The notes under the pieces: model-generated | What the model saw: the letters and a program-made list of their open reading frames with translations, nothing else | Told to the model about the DNA's origin: nothing | Database searches by the model: none | Program-made: the position numbers and the translations under genes | DNA from: Myxocyprinus asiaticus | Lineage: Eukaryota; Chordata; Actinopteri; Cypriniformes; Catostomidae | Direction of reading: 5' to 3' | Length of the DNA stretch: 64,000 bases | Assembly (NCBI RefSeq): GCF_019703515.2 | Contig: NC_059362.1 | Coordinates: 28,746,326-28,810,325 of the forward strand | Part shown: positions 1 through 14,447 of the stretch, in pieces | How positions within the stretch are numbered: the stretch's first letter is position 1 | How the letters are laid out: each line of letters opens with the position of its first letter

Positions 1-345
1 TTTGTTAATACCTTCTTCAGTGAAATCTCTTTGCAGTAATTTGTTTAGAATGTGTTTTGACTCCTCTTTTGATATCCAGAACAGTTTTGTTTGTTTGTTT
101 ATTTGCACTACTTCAACATCTGACTTCTACAAGCATAAAAGTTTTCACTGCCTTGACATCTGTCTTGGCTTACTAAACATACACAATTTAAAATTTTGCA
201 CTGCCTTGGTCATCTCATTCCACACACACCACACCTTCATGTTTATGTATTGTTTGTTGTACTTTTGTATCTTTCTATTACTTTTGTATTATTTGTTGTA
301 CTTTTGTCTATTTATTTCTCTATAGGCCTACTATATATTTAAATT
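1..345. other. AT-rich sequence, no gene seen
   Basis: The open frame here is T-rich and low-complexity, with runs of TTTGT and TTTGTTTG. No domain, splice pattern or repeat edge was recognised. Confidence 0.5.
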
Positions 346-1237
346 GGTAACACTTTACAATAAGGTTCCATTTGTATAAGTAATATTCAGGGTACAAGTT
401 AAGCTCAAAAACAGCATTTGTGGCATAATGTTGATTACCACAAAAATGTCCTTAAAACAAAAAGCAAAAATGGAGGTTACAGTGAGGCACTTAAAATGGA
501 AGTGAATGGGGCCAATTTTTGGAGGGTTGAAATACAGAAATGTGAAGCTTATTATTTTATAAAAGAACTTACATTAATTCTCTGTAAAAACTCATGTATT
601 ATTTGAGCTGTAAAGTTGTTTAAATTGTAATTGTTACAGTCATTTAAGGGTTTTAGAGTTTGTTGACATTACATCATCATGGCAAAGTTGTAAAATTGGC
701 TATAACTTTACACAAAAAAGGTTATTAAGCGATTTTATCACACTAAAATCATGTTAACCTGTCTATTGTTTATGGTAACACTTTCATTTTAAGTGTCTCA
801 TTGTAACCCAGATTTTTTTTTTTTTTTTAAGAAAAGGAGGGGCAGGTCAAAATTAATTTTTGTAGTAATTAACATTATGCCACAAATGCTGCTGATTGAG
901 CTTAACTTGTATTTAAACCGGAATATTTCTTTAGCATTAGTTATTTACATTAATAGTTATAATGTTATAAAGTTAGTTACTTATACAGCACTTATTAATC
1001 TTGGTTAATGTTAATTTAAACATATAGTAATACATTTTTAAAATCAAATGTTGTACAGTACATGTTAACATTATTTAATGCTCTATGAACTATCATATAG
1101 TGAACAATTATATTTATATTAACTAGCATTAACAAAGCTTAAAAAAATGCTGTAAAAATATATTGTTCATTGTTAGTTCATGATACCTAATGTATTAACT
1201 AATGTTAACAAATGGAACGTTATTGTAAAGTGTTACC
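346..1237. mobile_element. TIR element with a second TIR element nested inside
   Basis: The ends GGTAACACTTTACAATAAGG (346-365) and, inverted, TTATTGTAAAGTGTTACC (1220-1237) form terminal inverted repeats of a non-autonomous DNA element. Inside it, about 380-933 is a palindromic element whose arms begin TAATATTC..ACAAGTTAAGCTC and end in the inverse. The inner family recurs at 2726-3096 and 27604-28186. Confidence 0.75.
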
Positions 1238-2725
1238 TTTATATTTAATGCAACAACCTTCCGGACTACAAAGAATAAACATGTTGTACCTTTACAGTGA
1301 CAGTAAAGAGCTTGACGTGACTCCTGAGTAATACTGAAACTGTAAAGCAGGAAAGTCAAAGATAGACTTGATAAATTTTTTTGAAAAAGTGAAACAAATT
1401 AAACTACTTTATATTAAGAATTTATTTAAGGATGTGATATCTGACAGTCTCCCTGTGCTTTTGGTTACTGCATCTTCCTTAGGAATCCCTTTGTACTAAA
1501 TGTTCTTTTTAGTGTTTTGAGCTATAGCGCCTCAAAAATATAAAGATTTTTTTCCAATGGCTATTGTTTTGTGAGAGATTTACAAACAGAATGCACTAGT
1601 TCTTGAGAAATTTCCAAAGTTTTTTTTTTGTTTTTTTTTGGCAAGCATTATCATTGTGGGCAAAAGAAACCATTGTGTCAGTCAGGTGTTTCCGTGGGTA
1701 CCATTTGACCTTTCCCTTCTAAATAATTTAGGAATGCCTTTGTCCTATGTGAATTAGTCCAGAATCAGTACTTGACGCCCCCTACATGATGACCATACTA
1801 GTGCATGTGTGACCTCACATAAGAATGTCTCATCAGAGATGTTGGGAAGCCAGGAAGAATGGTTCCATTCATTGAGCTTTATTCAAGCGATGCAGATACA
1901 CTAATACAGAATGACATGAAGAAAGGTGACAAGTTGTTGCAGAGTACACAAGGTCTTTGTGTGACCCACTGAGAAGAGCAATGCAGAGAGTGTGTGGGGC
2001 TTCCACAATGGCTGATGTACTAGTTAGTCTAAGTGATTTACATAATTTAGCATACAATTAAGCAACCCAATGTTGTTTATTGTTCATATGTGTTTTATTA
2101 CATTGATTGAATCAGTCAAGTAATTACCAAATGCACACAGAGGGAGATTAGTGATTATGTTAGTTGTACTTACCGTGTGTGTGCCAAGCCTTTATCATCA
2201 GTTCCCTTAGAGGAGCATTAGTCCTAATGCAAGACAGTAATAATGACATTCTCCTAAAGAAATCATGATTATTGTTTCATAGCACAGAGCAAATATTAAG
2301 ATGTGGGTCATATGAAACTGGAGATATGTGTGTGTTAAACAGTGTCGGTCCTGGCATTTTGGGGGTACTAAGCAAAAATTTGTTTGGGGCCCCCTGTCAG
2401 TATGCTCGTAACACTACTAATAATGTCTTTGACAATGTTGTGTTTGGGGGGGGGGGGGGGGAGTTTATACTTGCTTGTTTTGATTATTGGGTGGTTACCT
2501 CCACCCATTCCCCTGGAATCTACGCCCCTGCTACTGGTACTCTTCAATTCATGATGCTTGAGTCAATATTCTCAGGCACTTCCTTGGCCGCTTCCGAACT
2601 GAAACAGTGTACGAAAACTACACTGGCACATTCAATGTTTTACCAGCTAAAAAAGTACATTTGTTTATTTTTCATTCTAGGATTTAAAAAAAACATCAGA
2701 GGGCTAAGATTATAGGTATTGGTAT
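1238..2725. other. Non-coding flank, no gene recognised
   Basis: Contains a poly-G tract (about 2447-2461). The 147-codon open frame at 2272-2715 runs through that tract and lacks recognisable domains. Around 2344-2395 the text (GGGGCCCCCTGTC) looks repeat-derived, but I could not set its edges. Confidence 0.45.
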
Positions 2726-3096
2726 TTAAAGAAATATTCCGGGTTCAATACAATTTAAGCTCAATTGACAGCATTTGTGGCAAAACGATGATTTACCACA
2801 AAAAAAATAGTTTCCACTCGTCCCTACTTTAAAAAAAAAAAAAAAAAAAAAAAAGGTTACAGTGAGGCCGAAAATGTTAGTAAGTTGTTTTTATCACACT
2901 AAAATATTGTTTATGCATATTGTTTACATCTTGTGGCTATATTTTTGAAACAGTGAGCATTTTAACCTTTAGGGATAGGCTCAATTCACTTCCTTTGTAA
3001 GAGCCTCCCTGAAATCCAGATTTTTGTGGCAATCACCAATATGCTACAAGTGCTGTCGATTGAGCTTAACTTTATTGAACCCGAAATATTCCTTTA
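2726..3096. mobile_element. Palindromic TIR element, second copy of the AAGCTCAA.. family
   Basis: Left end TTAAAGAAATATTCCGGG and right end CCGAAATATTCCTTTAA are inverted repeats. The inner arms share GACAGCATTTGTGGCA and its inverse. A poly-A run (2831-2854) sits inside. It is shorter than the copies nested at 380-933 and at 27604-28186, so it is internally deleted. Confidence 0.75.
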
Positions 3097-4843
3097 ATGT
3101 TCAAAATCATCCCGTCACTGTTTACAGGGTGAAAAACTGCTCCAAATGATTCAGTCTGTGCAGGATCCATCTTATTGTTTCCGCAAATCGATTCATTGAA
3201 AAGAACAAAGTCAAACGAGCGATTCATTTGCAAATCAGGCACCGCTGGTTTTGATTCTAAACAGGTGACAGAAAATACTGTATATGAAAGATTTTAGCCA
3301 GTCAACAATCCGTCTATATGAAATAAGGACTTACCCTGGTAGCACACGTACATTACCCAGACTTCTACTTTATGTGTGTGTTTACATCTGGAAGATGTAT
3401 TTTTTAGGTTTTTTGCTCATCTGCAGTACGTCTATAAGTATGTCTCGGTTGTCAATAAGACATTCATATGTCTTTGAGATGTTTATAATTTAGAATGTTT
3501 GTAAATCTGATATTTTTATGATTTTTAGCAAATGCGATGCTTTCCAGATGAAACGCTCTTAAACAGACATCATGTGTGCTATCTGGGTGAATATCAATAG
3601 CCAACATTTACTTAATAACCCCTGCTTCAGTGTCACTCAATAAAGTTCCAAACAAAAACTTAGTTTTACCCTAGTGATGCCCCTGGGCGCTATCATACAG
3701 GAGCAATGCAAGAGACTGTCATTTTAGGATTTCAAACAAGGTCTTTATAATACTTTCTCTGTCCTTCCATTAATGTCTAATGCATATTTAAATATTTTAC
3801 AGTCCAAGTCCATGCATGCCAAAATGCTGCAACACAGGTTTGAAAAAGCATGTTATGCATAAATAACAGAAAACGTCTATTTATGAAATTCTGTGGTATG
3901 TCATTGATCATATTCAGACTTAATCTACAGGAGCTTACAAGTAAACACTAGATAAGTATAGTCAGCATCTTACATCAAAGGTTAAGCAAATTAAATGCGT
4001 TTGGGTTAAATAAACATAAGCTGAGGTAAAAACAGCATTAGATTCCATTGACAGTAATCACCCTAAAACATTAACAGTGAGGATGTACAATTGGGGATCA
4101 ACCAAAACAACATTTAGTGCTGCATATGGAAGCAAAGATCAAACAGCTTCCTCTCAGCATTTCTCAAGCAGGTATAAAGGAAAGACAAGTAGGCAGAGTA
4201 AAAAGAGTCTGAATGCTGTGAAGTTCTCTCTCAGGGTGCTTAGCATTCCACATTATGTATCTCTAGAGCTCAGAAAGCCAGCGTGACTCACTCTGGTGTG
4301 AAAACACAGTGTGGCGAGGTGGGAGGATGACAGCACTGTGCTTAGCAGAAGTGTCCTGAAGCTGGAACCCCCCTCCCCTCACCAAACGCCCCCGCTGTAT
4401 GCGCGCACACCCCAAAAATAATACTAAAGCATATCTTGCTTCTCTCTCTCTCCTCACTCCTGTCTATCCTAAAGATACATTCAGTTATTTATCTTAATGC
4501 TTGGCAAGTTTTTATTGCGAGCAAATCAGTTAACAAATGAGGAAAGGTGAGAACCAGTTGTGTGTAGTTGGTTATGTTATGACAGGATTATCAAGGAATA
4601 GGAAATTGAGGGGAGAGGAGAAAACAGGAGAGAGACTTCAAGCTAAGGGATGTTTTTTGAAGCTATCCCTCTCCACTTTAGAATTAGTACCAGCTTGATC
4701 CCAGATCCAAACCCTGGAATGCTGACAATGCAGAGAGAGAAAAAAATCATGTTGTTTAAATCACAACTAAGAGCAGGATTAAAGTAAGATCTCAAATCAG
4801 TTCTGGTCAAAAAATGTGAGCCAAAAATATGAGCCCTTACTTA
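3097..4843. other. Non-coding flank, nothing recognised
   Basis: No exon-like segment or repeat edge could be supported. The open frames at 4077-4286 and 4263-4457 are short and without known domains. Confidence 0.4.
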
Positions 4844-4960
4844 ATCTCCAGGTTTTACAGTTCCTATGTTATAGTAGTCATTATGTTAGCCCCTTATTTT
4901 GTATCTCCAGGTTTTACAGTTCCTATGTTATAGTAGTCATTATGTTAGCCCCTTATTTTG
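4844..4960. repeat. Tandem duplication, two copies of a 59-bp unit
   Basis: The segment starting ATCTCCAGGTTTTACAG at 4844 is repeated at 4903. The copies are identical over 58 bases, implying a recent duplication. Confidence 0.95.
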
Positions 4961-6053
4961 ATATGTAGAGATGAGACCCTGAGAAAAGTGAGAATTCAGC
5001 ATTTTTGGCTCAGACTGCAATAATGCAGGGCTTTTCATTAAAAACACTGTATGGAGCTCCCTCACTTGGCCCACAACTCTCTCTGGGTCTTTCAAAAATC
5101 CAATAAGCATTGCTCACATTGAAGCTGTCATCAGGAGAACACACCATGCCACTTGAATAGATTGAGTTATTAACTAGACGTACTGCTTTCTTTTACCAGT
5201 GCATCCTCTGCACACAATGCACATTTAAATGAAGTATTTGTATAGAGCAAATACTTAGGGAAATCAAGTCTTTTATCAGAATCCATATTAGTAAATTCAC
5301 CAGTTGAGTATTTCGGTGTTCATGTTTGCTATACAGCCAAAAATATACCCTCTCGTTATTGTGTTTATTTGCTAATTGTTATATTGTATGATATTGCATT
5401 AGTGTATCAGTAATGTTTTACTTCATTTTGACTGACAGTGATACTCTGCTGTTTGATGTAGTGTGGTAACATAATAAATTGGCTTTTAGACACCATCAAC
5501 CTATGAAAGATTGTGTCGCTTTAGAGATCATGTGATTGCACAATACTTTTACAGTTATATTCTTTGCAGATATTTTCTAACTAAAACAACATTTAAGAAA
5601 GTGCAATATGGAAAAGGGAAGCTTTAGAGATCATTTAGTACCTGGTTTGTTTTTTCCAACACAGAACCTTGAAGAATTTAATTATTTTTCCTAACAATCA
5701 TTATTTTAGTCCCCACTAAGTCTTTAACAGAACAGTTTTTAGACCGCTATTGAATATGTACGCAAAATGTTGCAAGAAAAAGTTTGTGAATCCTTTTGAA
5801 CTACCTGTATTTCTGCATTGAGTACTCATAAAATGTGGTCTGATCTTCATCTAAGTCACAACTATAGACAAACACCATCTGACTCAGCCAATAACATAAA
5901 CAGTTGTACTTTTCACATTTTTATATAAGACGTTTTCTTTTCTTTCTTACAAATGTAATAATTTAAACTTAAAACAAATGATTAAATGCCCCCCAAATTA
6001 CACAATTATGTAGACAGGGGGGTAAACAAATCATCTATTGTGTTGTCAGCACT
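4961..6053. other. Non-coding flank, nothing recognised
   Basis: AT-rich sequence without supported exons, RNA genes or repeat boundaries. Confidence 0.4.
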
Positions 6054-6767
6054 TACACTGTAAATAATTGTTTTTTTTTGCCTTTTAGTTATCATAACTT
6101 ACAAGGTAGAGTTACAATAACTGCACTGGATTGATCTAGTTGAGATAACTCAAGTATCCAAGTTTTTGTTGCCTGAACTTGTGTTAAGTTATTGAACCTA
6201 AAAAAATATGTTGAGTCAAGAAAAACTATGCACATCATGCTCACATATTCAGATTCTCAGCATGAATTGCGGATTAAATTATTATTACTGTTTGCTGCTT
6301 TTATTTATGCTCTTGGTTGTTGTGTTTGTTGCCAGTTATTTGTCATGTAGCAATAATTCAAAGCTCATCTTTTTGCTCAAAGATGTGTTTGATAATTGTC
6401 ACCATCTATGCGTGTCTCCTTAAAAAGCTTAAAACTGAATATGACAGAGGGGTTAACTTGCCATTTACCACCAAATGGCAGTTTATTTTCTCTGACAATG
6501 GGATAGCCTAAAATACCTCTATAGTTATCAGTAATATTAAATGAGAATGTAAGTAATTAAATGTCTTTATTCAGTGAATTGTAACAGAATTAAGTTGATT
6601 TAACTAGGAAAGCCAAGTTTACTTAAATCAATATAATTTGTTAAATGAAATTATTGTCTTAAGTCAATTTTGTGTTCTGTTTAAACAACTTTCCCTCTTA
6701 GGTTGACACAACTTAAAATTTCAAGGCACTTTTTTAAGTTGAAACAACAAGATTTTTTTACAGTGTA
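6054..6767. mobile_element. Non-autonomous TIR element (MITE), about 0.7 kb
   Basis: The ends TACACTGTAAA and TTTACAGTGTA are short perfect inverted repeats. The subterminal sequence is rich in AAGTTGA / TCAACTT-like words typical of such elements. No transposase is present. Confidence 0.65.
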
Positions 6768-8550
6768 GGTATAAGGCTAGATAGCAACATAAGAAAATGT
6801 TAATCTTTAACATTTTGTCAATTATTTTGCAATGTAGTCTTGGCTTTATCTATGTGTCTATGACTCGCTTACAAATTCGCTACAAACAAGACCACATGGT
6901 ATGAAATTTGCTTATCAAATCAGTGCTCTCTCTTTCCAGACTGTCTACAGCTGTGTGTGGCCTTGAACGAGAGCTCACTGCTTAGCAACGATATGTACAT
7001 GCAAAATGTATGTGATGGTGTGTTTTTATCATTTTGAAATGACACTCCTTAATAATCAACGACTTCAAGGTATAAACTCTTGCTCGGAGTAAAATATCAC
7101 ACATGACTTTGAAAAAAACTGAGCAAATGTCAATGTGTCAGACCTGACTGCACTATTAAAATACTTTACTAACACGTTTAAAAACTAAAGGATATTGTCC
7201 CAGTTTTGAGCATTGAAAACACAAGAGACATACTCCTTTTGTTTCTGTCAAATCTGTTTCGTCATGCAAAACTACATAAATAGAAGTCATCTTGTCATTG
7301 CATGAATTTAAGCTTTGCAAAACTGCCTCCTTGTGGTAACTACGGTGTTGCACAGGAACAGAATATGCATGGAACTATCAATGCATCTACTTTTTTGTTG
7401 ATGTATTTCATGAAACAAGTTTTTAAATAACACAGGTAAACATATCAGCATTATTCAAAAGTTCATTCAAATCAACATAGTACAATACCACCACATGTAT
7501 AAACGCTGCAATAGTATAATAAACACTGAATGATTTGCAACACAACCCAAATATCATTGCATTAATGCACACTGGCCTCGTATTAACGGTCAATACTAGG
7601 AATCACAACAGTTCAATCTGCATAAATGTAAATTAATTTGGGATGGGAAAGAATGCTGATCAAAGTAGGGTATAAATCTTATTCTTAGTGATAAGTGTGT
7701 GTTACTATAATTAATGCTAAACTGCAACATTTCCAGGATCCTTTATAGCATCAAGTTGAAAAAATAATTCCAACTTGCATCCACTAAACAGTGTGTGGGG
7801 TATTGAGGAAAAAAGAGAGAGGTTTGTGTACTATTGGTAGATTAAATGATACAATTTTTGTATATCTGTAAACAATTTTCTGTAATGACCTTGAAAATAA
7901 TTCGATAAAACCCCTTGCATTCATTTACAATCACAGTGCACCAGAACTGGTAAGCAGCATAAGTGACATTTATACAGTGCATTTACAGAAAAGAAGCATT
8001 CCCTTCTGTTACAGTGAGGTGAAAAGTGTAGCTTCATCAATTCTTCACCCAAGAATAGATTTATTATTCCCTTAAAAGATCATTCTATGAAGGTCATGTA
8101 AGTGCATTCATATCAAACCCAATATTCAGAAATGTATATAGAAAGCCAGTGAAATCTTATATAGTTACATTAAGCCCCATAACATAACACAAGAAGGAAT
8201 AATACATGTTATATGCTCTATATCTGGCAAATAAACATAGGACTGTCTCTACTGGTGGGATGAATATACTGTAAATGATATTTTAGTATATCTAAACATG
8301 TACATTTGCATTGCAGTGCCCCCTTTTTCTAACTGAAAAATGTTTGAAATTACTTCCTGATTTAAAAGAAGTATTCCATTTTCCATTTATAAAATAAATT
8401 ACAATTAATAAGAAATGAACAGGAAATAAGCCATTAAAGGCACAAAACACTGTTTAATAATAACTTTCTCTAATGTAAAATGATATTCGATGTACAGTGT
8501 AACATAAATATGGGAATGAACTTAAAGGGTGGTCATGTCACTTCCTGTCC
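6768..8550 (-). other. RAB15 downstream flank, probably including its 3' UTR
   Basis: No coding exon seen. The RAB15 3' UTR must run leftward from 8550. Several minus-strand AATAAA-like sites exist, for example at 8060-8065, but I cannot choose between them. Confidence 0.4.
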
Positions 8551-9888
8551 TCAGCACCAGCAGGACTTACGGGTGTTTTCGCTAGAATTACACAATCCTT
8601 CCTGCTCCTCCAGAACATCCAGATTGAACTCGTCATTCATGGAGCTTCCCAACAAATCAAGATCCTTCTTATTGGCTTGTAAGACTAATTCAGCCAATCG
8701 GGTAAAAGACTGTAAAGGAAAAAAATGGAGAGAAAAGAAACAACCCTGAATAGCTGTAGGAAGGAAAACAGAAAATTGAAATGTGTAAACAAAAACTTAT
8801 CAGAGGGTAGCATGAACAAGAATACACCCCTGCAACTTGTGAATCCGTTCTTTAAATGTGCAAATAAAATACAGAAATATTGACAATAAAAAAAAACAAC
8901 TATATTTGCATTTCCTGAAGGAAATACCAGTGCTTTCAAGGCAGCAAAAGAATAGGGTGAAATTAGGCTTCGGTTTTAGGCTTTGGTTCTGTGTAAATAA
9001 AATTACTGCATCAGAGCAGTTTTGCCACTTTAACCAGAAAGTATGAACCTTGCAAAAACTGTAATGAATGCAGAAAACAGTGTACCTCTGTAATGTTGTG
9101 GTTGGTAAAGGCACTTGTCTCAAAAAAGTCCATCCCATAAGCCTTGGCAAGCTGGAGCAAACAAAGGAGATTAAGAGTTGAACAAATATGTCTGAAGGAA
9201 GTCTTTAAACACAGACAGATATTAAGATTTATCACAGTATAAGGTCACTGTATGGTATGAATGAAAGATGAAGTGCACAGGTAACAACCTTATTTCCCTG
9301 CTCTGTAGCTACTTGTCTCTTCTGTTCTTCATCAGACTTGTTCCCAACAAGTATCTTCTGGACCTTCTCAGGGGCATACTGATCAGGGACAGAACATAAA
9401 GAGAGATTCAATAGATGGATGGATCAAACAGGCAGTATGATTAATGAAGAGATAGTGGGTAAATCTCATATAGGCCTTAGAATTCATTTAAGAAAGTGCA
9501 CTGATTTATGTAAGAACAATTAACAGTGGTATTCGTTTGACTATTTCTGTTGCCATAAGAGTATCCATCCAGTTATGTATTCCTAACATATTACAAGAGT
9601 AGTAATATACAAAACATATAGTTAAATTAGCAGTTATTAGTTATGTTAATCATTCACAGGCAGAGGACAATTTAAAGTACTTGTATCCTTATGATGGAAA
9701 TTGTTTTCATCTGTATACATTTCTGACATACAGAGACTAAATGTAAATCGTATATTTGTCTTTTTCTCAACACAAAACAATGGCATATGTAATCCTTATA
9801 AGATCACATTACATTTTTGAATGTGCATAATTAGATTAGTTACTTTTAATTAATTATATGGTTACACACAAACACACACATAATAATA

Positions 9889-9963
<75 letters not shown>

Positions 9964-12900
9964 CATTACTTATCATGTTTACTAATGTTTAATCAAAAAG
10001 TGTGTAGTGTAAATTGGTACTTAATACACTTAAAATTAGATTTTCATCAAAACATACAATCCAACAGGAATCTGATTATATTACCTAAAAAGTGTAATCT
10101 AAAAGATTTCATTACTGATTTTAGTTGTGTAATTTGTAAACAGTACCAGAATAAATTTCAGAAGTAATCTACATGGTAATTATGTAGTGACCTGTAGTAA
10201 AAGCTTTTTTTTTTATTTTTTTTTTTTAACAATAGTTCAACCAAAAATGAAAACTCTGTCATCATTTACTGTCATTATTTCCTCATGTGTTCCAATCCTG
10301 TATGACACTCTTCCATGCAGCAAGAACATTTGCTCAAAGGGTTTTAAAGAAATAGTTTTAGAAGACATTGATTAAACCACTGGAGTCTTATTGATTACCT
10401 TTTTGTGTTTTTTGGAGCTTGAAAATTTGGTCACCATTCACTTGCATTGTATGGACAAACAGACATCATATCTCCATTAAAATGTATTTCCAAAGAAAAA
10501 AGAAAGTCATACGTTTGAGATGACATTAGGGTCAATGATGACAGATTTATCATTTTTGGGTGAACTACTCCTTTAAGATCACGAGAAATAAATTCAGTTA
10601 TTTGTGTCCGAACTTTTGACTTGTAGTGTATGTTTTAAACTCCACAGCCTCACCTCATCTACATCGCTGGCCCACTTCATGATGTGCTGAAATGAACGTT
10701 CACTTGTGATGTCATACACCAGAAAGATGCCCTGTTGATACATGAAAATGAGCTTTTATTAGTGCAATAAAAGACAATAGTCACAAAAGGGCATCTTTAC
10801 CTATATCTTAACTCAATTCTTAATATGACATATTTCTCATACTTCATATCACTTTGTGTATGTGTTAAGAGGCAGCTCACCTGTGCTCGTCTGTAGTACT
10901 GCTTCGTAATTGTCTGATATCTCTCCTGACCTGCTGTGTCCCTGTAAACACAGAGAGATCTGATTAACAAAACTGATTAATCCAAACACCAGTGCAAAAT
11001 ACAAGACCATCACAGCAAAGAAACTTACCATATCTGTATTCGTACTTTAATGCCGTCTATCTCTAAGGTCTTCATTTTGAAATCGACGCCTGAAGGTGAA
11101 AAGCAAACATTTCATCAAGATTTCAGATATCTGAAAATGACCACTCTCATTCCTTATATTGACACAAATCACCTGCTAAATCATCTTGAGACTCTAAGGC
11201 GGACTTAGAAAACTTTCAGTACAATCAATGCTCTCATAAAGGAGAGCATTGATCCATTAAAATCAGACTCACAAAGGCAGTGAACTGTGCTGATAAAGTG
11301 GCCTGAGAGCACAGAGCTGATTGACTTCAGGACTAAGAGAGCTAAATAAGCAAGAATAATGGCACTTTGAGAGCCAACAGCAGAGTAATCTATAACATGT
11401 GGATGATTTTGTAGTGTATTAATGAAAGGTGTGAAATCATAAAGAGCACTTTGGGCCCTGAAAGAAATCAACTCTCTTTTTAAAGAACAGGAAGGCAATA
11501 AAATGCTAATAAATTAATGCTTAATGACAGTACAATAAGGTTCGCAGCGAGATTCTTCAGCTCCTGCAAGAGTTGTTTTGTTAGGAAATTCCATTCTCAA
11601 GAATAATTATGATCACTCCAAAACAACAGTAGTTGGGTGTCTCTTCTATTTTTAATGTGTTCTTGCTGAAATGTGCAAATCAAATTTCTTTGGGAGACCA
11701 ACCGCTTGCTTAGACAGTTTATTCCAGGTGCACAAAGCTCTTAATATCTAGCCATCTGCTATATACAGTACATGTCAAAAATGAAGAAAGAATAGCATGA
11801 TGTGTTTCACTGCTCTTAGTGAGTAGACAGCACAGAAGTCTCCAGTCAAACAGTCTTGTAAGAAGAGCTGAATATCATCAACTAGAGCTTACTTATTAAT
11901 AAATACTTGTATTTAAGGAAGATATTTTATAAATTAATCTAATTTTTTTAAACTTTCCCTTTCCTAATGCTGTGCCATTTGATAAAATCTCTTATTACAC
12001 AGCTCTCTGGAATACATCTTTCTGATTGGTTGATTGCAGGATTCTGAGTCCACACATACATTTTCTGCCTAAAAACTGGGGATTAGACGATAAATCATAT
12101 TGAGGCGAAACTCAATATTTCGAAATCTGCAACATTGTTTTCTGTCCATGTGATCATAAACAAAATGACCTTATAATCTCTTTATCGCTTGATTTTACCC
12201 TATAGTGCATTTTTTTTCTACACTGTTTACAGGGTTCACACAAGGTCATTGAAGTGTTTAAAATGCATGAATTCAGCTTTTAGATATTTAAGTACTGGAA
12301 TACCTGAAAAATCACCTTGTATTGTTGAAAAATGCTCTAGATTAAAACAGAACATTTCATCCGTGTAATGTGTGTCCATCAAAGATGAGATCCCACATTC
12401 CACTTTCATTGAATAATGTGACTTGTAAAATCCTTTATGTTATTTACAGTCAAATAAAAAAGTAAAAAGAAATGTTAATTTTAATCACAAATAGCACAAA
12501 AAATGTGCTAAAACAACAAGACTTCTCCCTGCTTAATACACCCGGACACTGGCTGAGTTCAGAATTGCATACTACCCACACTACTCTTTTTTTTTTTCCT
12601 TCTTTTTTTTTTATTAACAATTTTCTATAACAAGAATACACGGAATACATTTTTAACAATTATGTGCCCCCAAATTATGTGAAATGAGGGCACATCAGCC
12701 GACTTCCATCCCCTTAGCATTACCTGCCTGCCGATCATCACGCTGGTAAGGACCCAATTTTTTATATGTTTATTCATTATATGAATACCTGCCCCATCAC
12801 CCAAAATACAAAGTCTGTGGCAAAATAAAATCTGAGTGCTCAAGACCCCACAAAAAAATTCTGAACCTTCAGCCAAAACTCTTGAATCTTAGTACAGAAC

Positions 12901-14387
12901 CAAAAAAACCTGGGCTATGTCCCCATCCTCCAACTGGCATCACCAGCAAGTAGGTGTGTCTTTAAGGCCAAGCCTATACAATCTGGAGGGAGTCCAATAA
13001 AAACCATGCAGGATCTTAAATTGAATGAAGCGCACCGTTGCATCTCTAGATGCAGGCTTGACATTTTTTTAAATCTTACACCATTCTCCATTTTCCAGTA
13101 CTTAATTCAAGTTTCTCTCCCATAACTTCTTAAGAGATGTTAAAACCTTGTCCCCTAAACTCTGAATTAGCCAGGAATAGTACACTGAAGCCTTGTGATC
13201 CTTTCCAAAAGCAGCAAGCACAATCTCAAGAGTGTCTGCCACTTTAGGGGGATGCGTACTACACCCAAAGGGGGTGCAAAGTAGATGGTGCAGCTGTAAG
13301 TACCTGAATAATTGTGATCTGGGAATCTCAAAGCGCTGTATAATATTTTCAAAAGATCTCAATGCTCCATTTTCATGCATGTCACCCAGCGTAGCAACTC
13401 CCTTCTCAATCCATTCTGTCCAGCAGAAAGGGGACTTGTTAATGCACAGTAAATGACTAAACAAGTGGGAAACTTTAGTCCACACTAAATGCATGTGCAA
13501 GATAACGGGATGTGTCTTTACTTCTCCGAGCAACTTGGTAGAAAGACTTTGCAATGGCAAGATAGGGGCAAGGACCTTCTGTTCAATAAAGAGCCAGGGA
13601 GGGGCTCTCTCAGGTGGAAGTGACCAATGCGCCAAATGTCTGAGACCAAAAGCATAATAGTAAAACAAAATCTTGGGGAGACCTAACCCACCTTTGTCAA
13701 CTGGCCTAAATAACTTACTGGAATGCATCCGATGATGTTTACCATTCCAGATAAAAGATTTAGCTATACTATCAAATTGTTTAAAATAAAAGAGGGGAAC
13801 TTCAATGGGGAGAGACTGTAGTTGGTAGTTGAATTTTGGAAAACAATTCATTTTTAAAACATTAACCTTTCCAGTCATAGATAAATGTAGTGAAGCCCAC
13901 CTGTCTACATCGCTTGAAAACCTTTTTATTAAAGGGTCAAAATTAACTGATTGAATCACATATATTTGCTGGGAATAAAATACCCAAATACTTAATGCCC
14001 TGCTTGGGCCACTGAAAGGCGCCCAGCTGAAAAGCCGTTACCGGGCAGTACGCTGTCAGAGCCAAAGCTTTGGATTTAGACCAATTAACTCTGTACTCTG
14101 GGAACTTAGAAAAGGAATTAATAATTCTGTGGAGGCAAGGCATAGATCTAGTAGCCTCCCAAGCCACGCCCACAGAGGATACTGAGGACCAGTTGGTCTC
14201 CATATACACATTGATTTCAGCCTTTAACATTTGTTGGAATTCAGGATTTTGCAAAAGGGATACATTAAATTGCCAACTATATGATTTCTTTTTCTCCGTA
14301 TGTGGCAACACCTCTAAACTCACCAGGGTGTGATCTGAGACTAATGTTTCAAATTGAGCAATCCACAACAGATGAAATCAGGGACTT

Positions 14388-14447
<60 letters not shown>

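Noticed and set aside
2272..2715. 147-codon open frame as a gene
   Set aside because: It runs through a poly-G tract (2447-2461) and repeat-like text, with no domain or splice context.
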